A stretch of DNA of 64,000 bases from Mariniflexile litorale (GCF_031128465.2 NZ_CP155618.1:4020501-4084500); one strand, 5' to 3'. Counted from the first letter of the stretch, positions 1-8,355 are shown. The notes: generated by a model not told the origin, from the sequence alone. A program made the numbers and translations.

Positions 1-1
1 T

Positions 2-613
2 GATACTTGTAAAGGTGAAGGTGAAGTAACCATTGAAATGCAATTTATGGCAGATGTTCATCTAGAATGCGAAACCTGTAAAGGAAAACGCTTTAAAAAA
101 GAAGTGCTAGAAGTTACATTTGCCAATAAAAACATTGATGATATCTTAAACCTAACCATAGATGATGCTATTACTTTTTTTGAAGGAAATGAGCAAACTA
201 AAATTAAAAACAAATTACAACCTTTACAAGATGTTGGATTGGGTTATGTTACTTTAGGGCAAAGCTCGTCTACACTTTCTGGAGGCGAAGCTCAGCGTAT
301 TAAATTAGCTTCCTTTTTGGGAAAAGGTACAAATAAAGACAAAGCGCTTTTTATTTTTGACGAACCTACAACAGGCTTGCATTTTCATGATATTCAAAAA
401 CTTCTAAAATCTTTTAATGCGCTTATTGAAAAAGGGCATTCTATTATTGTTGTAGAACACAATATAGATCTTATTAAATGCGCCGATTATATTATCGATT
501 TAGGTCCGAATGGTGGTGAAACTGGTGGAAATCTGGTTGCCACAGGAACGCCAGAAGCTATAGTAAAAGTTAAAGCTTCAGAAATTGGTAGTTATTTGGC
601 AGACAAATTATAA
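2..613 (+). CDS. uvrA: Excinuclease ABC subunit UvrA, C-terminal part (5' end outside window)
   Basis: This is the last 203 codons of a UvrA ATPase, the damage-sensing subunit of UvrABC nucleotide excision repair. The open frame enters from the left edge. Visible features are the zinc-finger remnant CETCKGKR, the ABC signature LSGGEAQRIKLA, the Walker B stretch FIFDEPTTGLHF, the switch histidine in VVEHN, and the UvrA-typical tail IDLGPNGGETGG. An insertion-like GKGTNKDK precedes Walker B and departs from the classical UvrA sequence, so this may be a second UvrA paralogue. It converges on menD across a hairpin terminator. Family assignment is very secure; which paralogue it is remains open. 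Confidence 0.95.
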   Translation, partial: DTCKGEGEVTIEMQFMADVHLECETCKGKRFKKEVLEVTFANKNIDDILNLTIDDAITFFEGNEQTKIKNKLQPLQDVGLGYVTLGQSSSTLSGGEAQRIKLASFLGKGTNKDKALFIFDEPTTGLHFHDIQKLLKSFNALIEKGHSIIVVEHNIDLIKCADYIIDLGPNGGETGGNLVATGTPEAIVKVKASEIGSYLADKL

Positions 614-626
614 CATCAGTATTTAT

Positions 627-662
627 AAGGCATAAATGTTAGTTAACTAAGATTTATGCCTT
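627..662. terminator. Bidirectional hairpin between uvrA and menD
   Basis: Perfect 11-bp inverted repeat AAGGCATAAAT / ATTTATGCCTT with a 14-nt loop, lying between the stops of convergent uvrA and menD. AT-rich flanks supply short T-runs on both strands. It is inferred to terminate both genes. Confidence 0.7.
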
Positions 663-669
663 GTAAAAC

Positions 670-2430
670 TTATTTTAAATATTCGAAATACTGTAGAAGT
701 ATTTCATCATTAAGATCTTTGGGTGTAAATATTTCTAATAACTTAGGACGATCGTCTTCAATAAAAAATTCCTTTAAATAATATTCTAAAGGTTTTTCTT
801 TTGAAACACTTTTATAAGTAAGACCATACATTCTGCAAAGGTGTCTTGCATCTAAATTATGAGTCGTTTCAAAATAAGTTTCAAAATTTTTGGTGTTTTT
901 ATGTCCTGGAAGAATTCTAAAAATTCCCCCTCCTCGATTATTTATAACAATAATTCTAAAGTTTTTAGGAATGTAGTTATTCCAAAGTGCATTACTATCG
1001 TATAGAAAACTTAAATCGCCTGTTATTAAAGTTGTAGGTTTATCATTCACCACTGCACATCCTATAGCGGTTGATGTACTACCATCGATACCACTCGTGC
1101 CTCTATTACAAAATACAGTGTTGTTTTTGTTTATATTGAACAACTGTGAATATCGTATGGCCGAACTATTCCCTATTTGTAAAATATGATTATTTGGTAT
1201 GCTTTTAAACAACATATCAAAGACCTTTAAATCGGTAAAAGGAATGGAGTTTAAATACTCATTATGCTTTTCTAAACGCTTGTTTTTTACCGCCGTCCAA
1301 TGTGCGTTGTAATTACTTTTTACATAATGGGTGATTTTGGGTAAAAACACTGAAAAAAACTGATTTGGCGTAACATCTATATGATTACTTAAACAGAAAA
1401 ATGTATCGTTAGCCATTTTTTCATCAACATGCCAATGGTATTTTGGTTGAAATTTACGTAAAAGTGTTTTTATTTTTTTAGAAACAATTAAACCGCCAAA
1501 CGTTAGTAGAATTTCTGGTTGAAGTGCCTTTTTCTCTTCTTCTGTTAAAGGTGCAATAATTTGATCGATAGACGGGAAAAAGCTTTCATGGTATAAATTT
1601 GATGTTGATTCGGTAAACACCATCACGCTATCATCTTCGGCTAATTCATTTAACCATTTTTGCTCAATCTCATTCGGATGATTAACCCCTACAAGTATCA
1701 TTTTCTTTGAAGTCGAATTCCAGTCTTCTAAACACTCATTAAGCACATAATCTTCAATAGTCTTTGTTTTTAATGCTGGCTTTTGGGCTTTGGGATTAAC
1801 TCGTAATTTTTCAACAGTTTCATAAAGCGGTTCATCAAAAGGGATATTAATATGAACAGGACCATTTTTAATTAACGCAAAATTTAATGCTTCATTTATT
1901 TCCTCTTCATTATGTGTTTGAATATCTTTTTGTAATCCTAGAAAACGTTCCAGCTTGCCTTCTAAATTCTTTAACATAGGAAGCTCTTCGTTTTCTGGAA
2001 TATTATTTTCGTCTTTAATATCCAGTTTCAGATTCACAGAATATAAAATATGATTCTCGAAAATGTTTTTTTGGTTAATGGTTTGTCCGTCACCAATCCC
2101 AATTAAATGTTTGGGTCTGTCTGCTGATACCACAACCAATGGAATATCGCTATAATAAGCTTCTGCCACTGCTGGATAATAATTTACTAAAGCACTTCCC
2201 GAAGTACACACCACTGCTGTAGGCACTTTTAATTGCTGTGAAATACCCAAAGCAAAAAAAGCAGCACTACGTTCATCTACAATACTATAACAAGTAAAAT
2301 AGGGATTATTTGTAAATCCAATAGTTAAGGGAGCATTTCTACTGCCTGGAGAAATAACAATATGTTTAATTCCTTTGGCTTTAAAAAGCTCTATAACGGT
2401 TTGTGCAAGAGGGATTTTTGGGTAAATCAT
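670..2430 (-). CDS. menD: 2-succinyl-5-enolpyruvyl-6-hydroxy-3-cyclohexene-1-carboxylate synthase (MenD)
   Basis: ThDP-dependent enzyme of menaquinone synthesis. It adds the succinic semialdehyde unit from 2-oxoglutarate to isochorismate, releasing CO2, to form SEPHCHC. The 586-residue length is normal for MenD. The N-terminal pyrimidine-binding domain holds the ISPGSRNAPL motif (about residues 27-36) and the catalytic glutamate in VDERSAAF (E53). The C-terminal ThDP/Mg site is the GDLSF...NN block (about residues 470-500), followed by the NNRGGGIFRILPG loop typical of MenD. The gene lies 51 bp downstream of the isochorismate synthase that supplies its substrate, on the same strand, so co-transcription is likely. 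Menaquinone is the usual respiratory quinone of Flavobacteriaceae. Confidence 0.96.
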   Translation of the reverse strand: MIYPKIPLAQTVIELFKAKGIKHIVISPGSRNAPLTIGFTNNPYFTCYSIVDERSAAFFALGISQQLKVPTAVVCTSGSALVNYYPAVAEAYYSDIPLVVVSADRPKHLIGIGDGQTINQKNIFENHILYSVNLKLDIKDENNIPENEELPMLKNLEGKLERFLGLQKDIQTHNEEEINEALNFALIKNGPVHINIPFDEPLYETVEKLRVNPKAQKPALKTKTIEDYVLNECLEDWNSTSKKMILVGVNHPNEIEQKWLNELAEDDSVMVFTESTSNLYHESFFPSIDQIIAPLTEEEKKALQPEILLTFGGLIVSKKIKTLLRKFQPKYHWHVDEKMANDTFFCLSNHIDVTPNQFFSVFLPKITHYVKSNYNAHWTAVKNKRLEKHNEYLNSIPFTDLKVFDMLFKSIPNNHILQIGNSSAIRYSQLFNINKNNTVFCNRGTSGIDGSTSTAIGCAVVNDKPTTLITGDLSFLYDSNALWNNYIPKNFRIIVINNRGGGIFRILPGHKNTKNFETYFETTHNLDARHLCRMYGLTYKSVSKEKPLEYYLKEFFIEDDRPKLLEIFTPKDLNDEILLQYFEYLK

Positions 2431-2481
2431 ATAATTGAAATGAATATGTAAAAGTAATAAATAGCACTTAAAATAAGTTAA

Positions 2482-3597
2482 TTACAAAATGTTTTTAATA
2501 ATTAAAGATTTTGATACCGTTTCTTCCCATTCGCTTTCGGGGTTAGAGTTAGTGGTTATACCTCCTCCAACATAAATAAGAGCTGTATTATTTTTGAGTT
2601 GCATACATCTTAAATTAACATACAACTGGGTGCTTTTTTTGGTAATGCTATAGGCTCTATTTTCTATGTTCCGTTTGCCTGAACGCGGTGCTGTTGTAGT
2701 TTCGAAATTTAATTCACCTAAAAAACCAGTATAGAATTCACGGTTGTAATGTTCATTATCTAAAATAAATTGTTTTGCTGCTGCTTTTGGTACTCCACAA
2801 ACAGCTGGTGTGGGGTGTAATTTACCAATGATGTCTTTTAATTTAGATTCTGATTTTAACCGTGCCGAAATCATGGTTTTTAAATGCACCAAGCTTCCTG
2901 CTTTTACAGTTTCAATATCAGAAACATTTATACTTTCGACGGATGATTTCAAACTATCCACAATAAAATCGGTAACGAACTTTTGCTCCTGTATTTCTTT
3001 GTTTTGCCAAACCACATCTAAACTTCCTTTGTAAACTTGTGTACCTGCCAATGCCATAATGGAAAACTGGCAACCTTCTATCTTTATAAGTGTTTCGGGC
3101 GTAGCGCCTAACCACAATCCTACTTTGGGATGGTACCAACAATAAATAAAAGACGACGAGTAACTAGTTAAAAGCCTTTTAAATATGGCAATAGGATTGG
3201 TTTCATCTATTGAAACATGTTCTTGCCTTGATAACACCACCTTTGCCAAGCGATTATCCTTTATAGCTTGCACACCTTTCTTTACCAGATTGATATGCTG
3301 ATGTTTTTCTTCTTCATTAATAGCATTATTTCTTTTTAAAGGGCGATCTATAGGCAGCATCTCAGAACTCAAAGAAATAAACTCAGAGCTCTCAAGAGGT
3401 ATTAAAACGGAGTGCTCTTTGTCGTCAAAAGGTGCGAAAACAAAACCTTTTTCAGTAAAATTGGTTGCAATATGTAACTCATTGGTTTGCTGAAGTAATG
3501 CATTTAATTTACTTTCTCGTGGTTTTCTATAAGCAGCAAACGGTAGTTTATTTTTATAGTGGGTTTCAATACGATCAAAAAAGTCTTCCAAAATCAT
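2482..3597 (-). CDS. menF: Isochorismate synthase (chorismate-binding enzyme)
   Basis: This 371-residue member of the chorismate-utilising family converts chorismate to isochorismate, the first step towards menaquinone. The conserved C-terminal half shows LAGTQVYKGS, a KEIQEQKFVTDFI helix, LHPTPAVCGVPK and a terminal GGGITTNSNPESEWEET with the Mg-binding glutamates. The family also includes EntC-type enzymes for siderophores and MbtI/TrpE relatives. Here the immediate neighbour menD and the thioesterase 3 bp upstream argue for the menaquinone role. No siderophore genes are visible nearby. Start ATG at 3597. Confidence 0.92.
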   Translation of the reverse strand: MILEDFFDRIETHYKNKLPFAAYRKPRESKLNALLQQTNELHIATNFTEKGFVFAPFDDKEHSVLIPLESSEFISLSSEMLPIDRPLKRNNAINEEEKHQHINLVKKGVQAIKDNRLAKVVLSRQEHVSIDETNPIAIFKRLLTSYSSSFIYCWYHPKVGLWLGATPETLIKIEGCQFSIMALAGTQVYKGSLDVVWQNKEIQEQKFVTDFIVDSLKSSVESINVSDIETVKAGSLVHLKTMISARLKSESKLKDIIGKLHPTPAVCGVPKAAAKQFILDNEHYNREFYTGFLGELNFETTTAPRSGKRNIENRAYSITKKSTQLYVNLRCMQLKNNTALIYVGGGITTNSNPESEWEETVSKSLIIKNIL

Positions 3598-3600
3598 TAA

Positions 3601-4026
3601 TTAGTTCTTTTTTGGCAGCGAAATAGTAGTTAATTTACAAACTGATATTAAATTGTTTGCTTCATCGGTTACTTTTATATCCAGTAATTGTGTGGTTTTA
3701 CCTTTATGAATAAACGTAGCCTTAGCATATACAAAGCCTTCTGTTATGCTTTTTAAATGGTTGGCAGTAATTTCTATACCACGCACAAAAAACTTCTCAG
3801 TATCAATAAAAATATGCGATGCGAAACTACCAACACTTTCTGCTAAAGCTGCGGTTGCTCCACCATGTAAAACACCGTCTGGTTGGTGCACTCTAGGGTT
3901 TACAGGCATACGAGCCACTAAAAAATCATCACCATAATCTACAACCTCAATTTGCAAGGTTTCCATTAAAGTATTTTTACATGCTTCATTGGCTTGTGCT
4001 AATACGTTTTCTTTAGTTAATGCCAT
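3601..4026 (-). CDS. PaaI-family hotdog thioesterase, candidate DHNA-CoA thioesterase
   Basis: This 141-residue single hotdog-fold protein has the PaaI/4HBT signature VLHGGATAALAES (about residues 54-66). The HGG plus downstream acidic residue form the usual acyl-CoA thioesterase active site. The start overlaps no other gene, and its stop lies 3 bp before the menF start, so it is the first gene of a thioesterase-menF-menD operon. DHNA-CoA hydrolysis is a known step of menaquinone synthesis carried out by hotdog thioesterases (MenI in other bacteria), so the position suggests that role. This is inference from context: PaaI-type enzymes also act on phenylacetyl-CoA intermediates, and no paa genes are seen here. 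Confidence 0.8.
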   Translation of the reverse strand: MALTKENVLAQANEACKNTLMETLQIEVVDYGDDFLVARMPVNPRVHQPDGVLHGGATAALAESVGSFASHIFIDTEKFFVRGIEITANHLKSITEGFVYAKATFIHKGKTTQLLDIKVTDEANNLISVCKLTTISLPKKN

Positions 4027-4134
4027 AAATATTGTATTTTTATTTGCGCCTGTAAAAGTACAAAATGACTTAGGAATGGTAATATAAATTAACCTTTAAT
4101 TATTCCAATTTCACTCTTTTTATCTATTAAAACT

Positions 4135-4707
4135 ATGAATGCACCAACCCTAGAAAACCACCGAATAAAACTATCTCTGTTAGATTTAAGTAATTACAAA
4201 CAGCTAGCAGACATTTCACAACAACCAAATTTGTTACAATACTCTCCTAGTAAAATTAATACACCCGATGATTTTAAAGTGTATGTACTAGATGCTGTTG
4301 ATGCCTATTACCACAAAACAGCCATTCCATTTATCGTATTTGATAAACAAACAACTCGTTATGCTGGTTGTACGCGTTTCGGACTTATTAATTGGAAAAA
4401 TAAGGTGCTGCATATTGGTTGGACCTGGATTGGCACACAATTCCAAGGAACAGGGCTTAATAAACATATGAAGTTTTTAATGATACAATATGCTTTTGAA
4501 ATCTTAAAGTTTGATAAAATTGAATTTAGAGTTGATGAACGTAATATCCGCTCAAGAAAAGCAGTAGAGAAATTAGGCGCAAAGCTTGAAGGTATATTAC
4601 GAAAAGACACGTTAATGCTTGATGGTTTCAAACGGAGTACATGTTGTTATGGTATTTTAAATGAGGAATGGGATGTAATTAAACAGAAAGTATTTGGCGG
4701 GTTTTAA
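4135..4707 (+). CDS. GNAT N-acetyltransferase, RimJ/RimL-like
   Basis: This 190-residue acetyltransferase is related to RimJ/RimL and spermidine-type enzymes. The acetyl-CoA pocket region GTQFQGTGLNKHMKFLMI (about residues 101-118) is a variant of the Q/RxxGxG/A loop. The later FRVDERNIRSRKAVEKLGAKLEG block is the classic RimL C-terminal half. It acts in the cytosol on an unknown amine or N-terminus. It is monocistronic and divergent from the men operon. The last nine codons, including the stop, form the left arm of a perfect 52-bp palindrome, so the C-terminal sequence KQKVFGGF is shaped by the hairpin. Confidence 0.85.
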   Translation: MNAPTLENHRIKLSLLDLSNYKQLADISQQPNLLQYSPSKINTPDDFKVYVLDAVDAYYHKTAIPFIVFDKQTTRYAGCTRFGLINWKNKVLHIGWTWIGTQFQGTGLNKHMKFLMIQYAFEILKFDKIEFRVDERNIRSRKAVEKLGAKLEGILRKDTLMLDGFKRSTCCYGILNEEWDVIKQKVFGGF

Positions 4708-4731
4708 AACCCGCCAAATACTTTCTGTTTA
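4680..4731. terminator. 52-bp perfect palindrome across the GNAT stop codon
   Basis: Arms 4680-4705 and 4706-4731 are exact reverse complements over 26 bp with no spacer (core GGCGGGTTTTAAAACCCGCC). The GNAT stop codon TAA (4705-4707) sits at the centre. The convergent ridA-like gene ends at 4776, so the structure probably acts as a bidirectional terminator or 3'-end stabiliser. The exact symmetry suggests a recent template-switch inverted duplication. Confidence 0.75.
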
Positions 4732-4775
4732 CATCGTTTATTGGACACTACTATTTTGAAAACCTTAATCAAATA

Positions 4776-5246
4776 CTATTTTACAACGGTAGCTTCTAAT
4801 TCTATTTTTAATGTATCAAAAAGACTTTTTACTTCAATTAAAGTACTTGCCTGTTTTATATTATGTTTAGTTATCCAGTTTTGGAAAACATCAAAACAGC
4901 CAAAAAGTTCATCTGTTGAAATCGTATACACATTCAGACGTACAATGTTTTCGCATTCATATCCTGCTTCGTGTATAACTTTCTCTAGATTTGCTATAGT
5001 TTGAATTAATTGAGACTTCATATCCTCCTTACTAGATATTCCGTATGAATCCGTAGCTGTTTGGCCAGAAACATAAAGTGTTCCTTCTGCTTTTATGACT
5101 TCTACAGCTTGTACATAGCTTCTTTCGTTCTGCCATTTCCAAGGGTTAATGGTTCTTTTTTCCATTGGTTTGCTTTTGTTGTTTTGTGCTAATGCAATCA
5201 TCGTCATTAATAATATGACGCATAAAATTTTTATTTTATTATTCAT
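4776..5246 (-). CDS. Secreted RidA/YjgF-family protein
   Basis: RidA-fold (YjgF/YER057c/UK114) protein of 156 residues. Visible family blocks are LYVSGQTATDSYG and QTIANLEKVIHEAGYECENIVRLNVYT, with a C-terminal QASTLIEVKSL. Classical RidA deaminates reactive enamine/imine intermediates using a conserved arginine; here the corresponding position reads ASTLIEV and the usual Arg is not evident, so catalysis is uncertain. I chose ATG 5246 because it gives a good signal peptide (NNKIKILCVILLMTMIALAQ); the longer frame would need a TTG nine codons earlier. Periplasmic export is unusual for cytosolic RidA but common for Bacteroidota paralogues. Confidence 0.82.
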   Translation of the reverse strand: MNNKIKILCVILLMTMIALAQNNKSKPMEKRTINPWKWQNERSYVQAVEVIKAEGTLYVSGQTATDSYGISSKEDMKSQLIQTIANLEKVIHEAGYECENIVRLNVYTISTDELFGCFDVFQNWITKHNIKQASTLIEVKSLFDTLKIELEATVVK

Positions 5247-5339
5247 TATTTTGAACTTATATTTCAATAACAAATATTTTAAAAATAGTCTTATTTCAAT
5301 GTGACAAACATCACAATTACCATAAAAACAAAAAAAAGA

Positions 5340-5903
5340 TCAAGAGGAAAATCGACTAAGTGTCTCTCGTGAAACACCCAAATAAGAAGCTAAAAGTATT
5401 TTGGGGACGCGTTGGAATAATAATGGATGTTGTTTAAGCAGTTCTTCATACCTGTCCTTAGCATTTGATGTTAGAAACGATAAAATTCTGTTTTGAGAAG
5501 CAATATGACCTGAATTAGATTTCTTAAGAAAGAAACGCTCCATTTTGGTGAAATTAGTGCATAGTTTTTGATAATTTTTAAGACTAATTGAAAACACTGT
5601 TGTGTTTTCAATGCATTGCAAAGACAATTTAGCTTTAGTTCCTGAAAAATAAGCTAAAAAATCACTTTCCCACCAATCCTCCATAGCAAATGAAACAATA
5701 TGCTGATTCCCTTTTTGGTCTTCATAAACTAATTTTAAAAGACCTGTAACAATAAAATAGCAATTCTTTACACTTTCTCCTTTTTGAAAAATAAAATCAT
5801 TTTTTTTATATTCCTCAAACGAAAAATGACTTACAACAAACGAGAACTCATCATCTGTAAGAGGTATTGTTTTTTCAATATGTTTTTTTAATTTTTCTTT
5901 CAT
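5340..5903 (-). CDS. Crp/Fnr-family transcriptional regulator (first)
   Basis: A cyclic-nucleotide-binding-like beta barrel (about residues 20-110, with FIFQKGESVKNCYFIVTGLLKL) is followed by a short C-terminal helix-turn-helix ending LLASYLGVSRETLSRFSS. The protein stops immediately after the recognition helix, a layout common in Bacteroidota Crp/Fnr members. ATG at 5903 is preferred over the TTG three bases upstream. No Fe-S cysteine pattern of Fnr is seen, and the ligand is unknown. It is 93 bp upstream of, and on the same strand as, the RidA gene, which it may control. A second, different family member lies at 7205-7759. Confidence 0.88.
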   Translation of the reverse strand: MKEKLKKHIEKTIPLTDDEFSFVVSHFSFEEYKKNDFIFQKGESVKNCYFIVTGLLKLVYEDQKGNQHIVSFAMEDWWESDFLAYFSGTKAKLSLQCIENTTVFSISLKNYQKLCTNFTKMERFFLKKSNSGHIASQNRILSFLTSNAKDRYEELLKQHPLLFQRVPKILLASYLGVSRETLSRFSS

Positions 5904-6310
5904 CAAATAAGAACTCTGGTTATAAATAATATGCTAAATGATGCCCCCCATATCTTATGGTTATACCCACATTTCAATGCGTTACTATTTTTATTTTAAT
6001 AGGGCTTATAACCATTTAATTTTATGAGCCGTGGCTTGTTTCGTCTAGAACCTCTTCAAAGAAAAATTGACTTTGAAAAATTGTTGGATTTTCCAAGTAG
6101 ATACAGACCAATCCATAAATCCTGTGTTTAAGCAATCTGTGTACAAAGATATTCCCTTTTAATTTAGTATTAAAACTACTATTATTTTTACACAATATCA
6201 GCAATGGGTTGTTTTAACACTCTTTTAAAGGCTATTTCACTACTTTCAAGAAAGTATTCATCATTTTTTTTAAAACCACCAATACTGTTACAGCTGATAT
6301 TTTTTATCAA
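5904..6310. other. Gene-poor interval with possible decayed coding remnants
   Basis: No convincing gene is seen in about 400 bp. On the minus strand two short frames follow one another: about 40 codons at 6185-6310 (containing SSEIAFKRVLKQPIADIV) and about 60 codons at 6022-6204. They could be pieces of one frameshifted gene, but I recognise neither. A small inverted repeat (ATGGTTATA near 5957 and TATAACCAT near 6007) lies next to the first crp/fnr promoter. Confidence 0.35.
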
Positions 6311-7132
6311 TTAATTCTTCTGTTCAAAAAATCGTTTATTCATAATGGTAATTACCTTCTCGATTCCGGCTTTTTTCAACCATTCGTATTCTGTTGTTGA
6401 AAGATTCCCTGCTGTATAGTGTAATTGCTTCTTGTTGTCTGTCGCTGCTTGGTAAACAACATCAGCAATACTTTCAGGTGTGTCTCTTTTGATGCTTGAA
6501 TCTGTCTTTATTGCGGTAATGTATTGATTAAATTTTTCCTGATACTCTGGATGTAAAACCATTTGTGCATTATTCCCAAAATTGGTTTGCATAAAAGCAG
6601 GAACGATTGTTTTGATATGTATACCAAATTCATTTAATTCATAACTCATTCCTTCTGTCCATGTTTCCAATGCCGATTTTGTTGCTGCGTAAACGGCTAT
6701 ATATGGATAGGGAATATTAGCGGTAGAAGAGGTCGCGGTAATAATTGTTCCGCTTTTACGTGCTCTGAAGTAAGGCAGAAACGACTTTGTAACAAGAATG
6801 GTTCCCAAAAAATTGGTATTGATTTGTTGTTCTAATTGTTCGCTAGTAGTTCCTTCAAAAGCGCCCATTAGTCCATAAGCCGCATTGTTGAATAGTACAT
6901 CTATCGGACTTATTTTTTCTGCTTTAGAAGCGGCTTCTGCAATTTGTTTTTTATGGCTAATGTCCAACTTTAATAGATGAATGTTTGGCAACTGTATAAG
7001 TTCTGTTTCTTTTTCGGGTTGTCGCATGGCTGCGATTACAGTCCAACCTTTGGAAGCAAATAATTTAGCTGTTGCTTTTCCTAATCCTGATGAAGCTCCT
7101 GTGATAAAAATTGTTTTGTTCATTTTATTCAT
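6311..7132 (-). CDS. Short-chain dehydrogenase/reductase (classical SDR)
   Basis: NAD(P)-dependent SDR of 273 residues. The Rossmann motif TGASSGLGKA is near residues 11-20, with NNAAYG for the core strand, and the catalytic serine plus YAATK give the Ser-Tyr-Lys active site (SSTANIPYPYIAVYAATKSA). The C-terminal third resembles the group that includes oxidoreductases acting on alcohols or ketones of unknown structure. A second in-frame ATG at 7123 would remove three residues and gives the more typical MNKTIFITG start. Its upstream region carries the same TTTACCA-TT-TGGTAAA palindrome as the next Crp/Fnr gene, which suggests direct control by that regulator. Confidence 0.88.
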   Translation of the reverse strand: MNKMNKTIFITGASSGLGKATAKLFASKGWTVIAAMRQPEKETELIQLPNIHLLKLDISHKKQIAEAASKAEKISPIDVLFNNAAYGLMGAFEGTTSEQLEQQINTNFLGTILVTKSFLPYFRARKSGTIITATSSTANIPYPYIAVYAATKSALETWTEGMSYELNEFGIHIKTIVPAFMQTNFGNNAQMVLHPEYQEKFNQYITAIKTDSSIKRDTPESIADVVYQAATDNKKQLHYTAGNLSTTEYEWLKKAGIEKVITIMNKRFFEQKN

Positions 7133-7179
7133 TTTTTAAAATTGATACTGCAAAAATGCAGTCTTAAAAAATGGGCCTG

Positions 7180-7198
7180 TTTACCATTTGGTAAAAAG
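7180..7198. promoter_or_regulatory. Palindromic operator upstream of SDR (copy 1)
   Basis: TTTACCATTTGGTAAAAAG is a perfect 7-bp inverted repeat with 2-bp spacer (TTTACCA-TT-TGGTAAA at 7180-7195). It lies 48 bp upstream of the SDR start and just past the 3' end of the Crp/Fnr gene. An identical 19-mer is at 7793-7811. It is inferred to be a binding site for the intervening Crp/Fnr protein. Confidence 0.75.
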
Positions 7199-7204
7199 CA
7201 CTTA

Positions 7205-7759
7205 TCAAATGTTTTTTCTTATTCTGCTTAAGGATTGCTGTGTAATCCCTAAATAGGAAGCGATGTATGACAACGGAATACGATTGACAAGTGTTGGGTA
7301 TTTTTCCATAAACTCCAAATACCGTGTCGTAGCATCTTGTGAGATTAAGGGACTTACTCTTTCCAGTTTTTGAACCAGTGATTTGTTGGTAATTTTTTGA
7401 ATAATAGTATCCCAATCAATTATAGTTTCGGAAATTTCTTTCAAATCTTGATTTGAAAATTCAATCAGTTTACAATCTGTAGCGGCTTGGATATATTCTG
7501 TAGAAGGAACATTCTTTAAATTATAAAGCAAATGCTTTTCTTCCATAAATATTTTAGTAATTTCTTCCCCTTTATTATTATAGTAACAGATGCGAAATAT
7601 GCCTTCAACTATAAAACCAACTCGTTTTAGTACTTTTCCTGCTTCTACAAAATAATCGTCTTTTTTAAGATCTGTTTCCTTTGCTTTACTTAAAATTAGA
7701 TCAATTTGTTGTTGGTTTAGATTGCCAAACTGTAGCATGAATTCTATAAATTCTCTCAT
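7205..7759 (-). CDS. Crp/Fnr-family transcriptional regulator (second)
   Basis: This 184-residue protein has an N-terminal cNMP-binding-like barrel (DYFVEAGKVLKRVGFIVEGIFRICYYNNKGEEITK, given here as the region about residues 34-70) and a C-terminal HTH with IPLSYIASYLGITQQSLSRIRKNI truncated right after the recognition helix. The sensor part does not show the arginine/serine phosphate-binding cassette of true CAP, so cAMP binding is not supported. The gene is flanked by two identical palindromes, one in its own promoter and one in the promoter of the downstream SDR. This suggests autoregulation and control of the SDR. Confidence 0.88.
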   Translation of the reverse strand: MREFIEFMLQFGNLNQQQIDLILSKAKETDLKKDDYFVEAGKVLKRVGFIVEGIFRICYYNNKGEEITKIFMEEKHLLYNLKNVPSTEYIQAATDCKLIEFSNQDLKEISETIIDWDTIIQKITNKSLVQKLERVSPLISQDATTRYLEFMEKYPTLVNRIPLSYIASYLGITQQSLSRIRKNI

Positions 7760-7792
7760 AACTACAAATTTAGGAATAGTTGTTTTGTATTA

Positions 7793-7811
7793 TTTACCAT
7801 TTGGTAAAAAG
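7793..7811. promoter_or_regulatory. Palindromic operator upstream of crp/fnr gene (copy 2)
   Basis: Same 19 bases as 7180-7198 (TTTACCATTTGGTAAAAAG), 34 bp upstream of the Crp/Fnr start codon. Two identical palindromes in the only two promoters of this gene pair make an operator very likely. The identity of the binding protein is inferred. Confidence 0.75.
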
Positions 7812-7954
7812 TTTTTTTGAACTGAGAGTCAGCCTATAATTTAATACGGCCTGTATAATAGTAAAGCTACTACTTTAAAAATATAAACGTAATAATAATT
7901 CTAGGAGAGAATACTAGAATGAGCAATAAATCATATATTATTCTTCTTTTGTAA

Positions 7955-8311
7955 TTATATGTTGTTTTTTCCTCTTTCAAGCTCCTTATCTCCCCATTCT
8001 TTAAGATAACTTATAAAAGGAATTAATTCTTTTCCAATTTCAGTTAATGAATACTCAACTTTTGGTGGTACTACGTGATATACTTTTCTATTAACCAAAT
8101 TGTCTGTTTCCAGTTCTCTTAGGGTTTGCGTCAACATTTTAGTTGTAATGTCTGGTAAAGTTCTACCTAATTTACCATAACGTAAAACGGTGAACTCATG
8201 CAAATACCATAAAATTCTTCCTTTATATTTTCCTCCAATACGTTTAAATGCATAATCAACAGCACATGTATGTTCTACTGGGCATTCAAGTTTTTTTTCA
8301 TCTTTTTTCAT
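7955..8311 (-). CDS. HxlR-family winged-helix regulator
   Basis: This 118-residue protein shows the HxlR/DUF24 pattern: an N-terminal CPVEHTC segment, then FKRIGGKYKGRILWYL, the recognition helix region DITTKMLTQTLRELETDNLV, and the wing YSLTEIGKELIPF. HxlR proteins often sense electrophiles or aldehydes through the N-terminal cysteine; C10 (and C16) are in place here. The gene is divergent from an SDR 128 bp away, the standard regulator-oxidoreductase arrangement, so it probably represses that SDR and itself. Confidence 0.92.
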   Translation of the reverse strand: MKKDEKKLECPVEHTCAVDYAFKRIGGKYKGRILWYLHEFTVLRYGKLGRTLPDITTKMLTQTLRELETDNLVNRKVYHVVPPKVEYSLTEIGKELIPFISYLKEWGDKELERGKNNI

Positions 8312-8355
8312 TTTTATTTAATCATAATTACCTGATAATCAAACATACATACTTT

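Noticed and set aside
6022-6204. 60-codon minus-strand frame, possibly a small gene
   Set aside because: No recognisable family, no clear start or ribosome-binding context, and a second short frame just upstream suggests decayed sequence at most.
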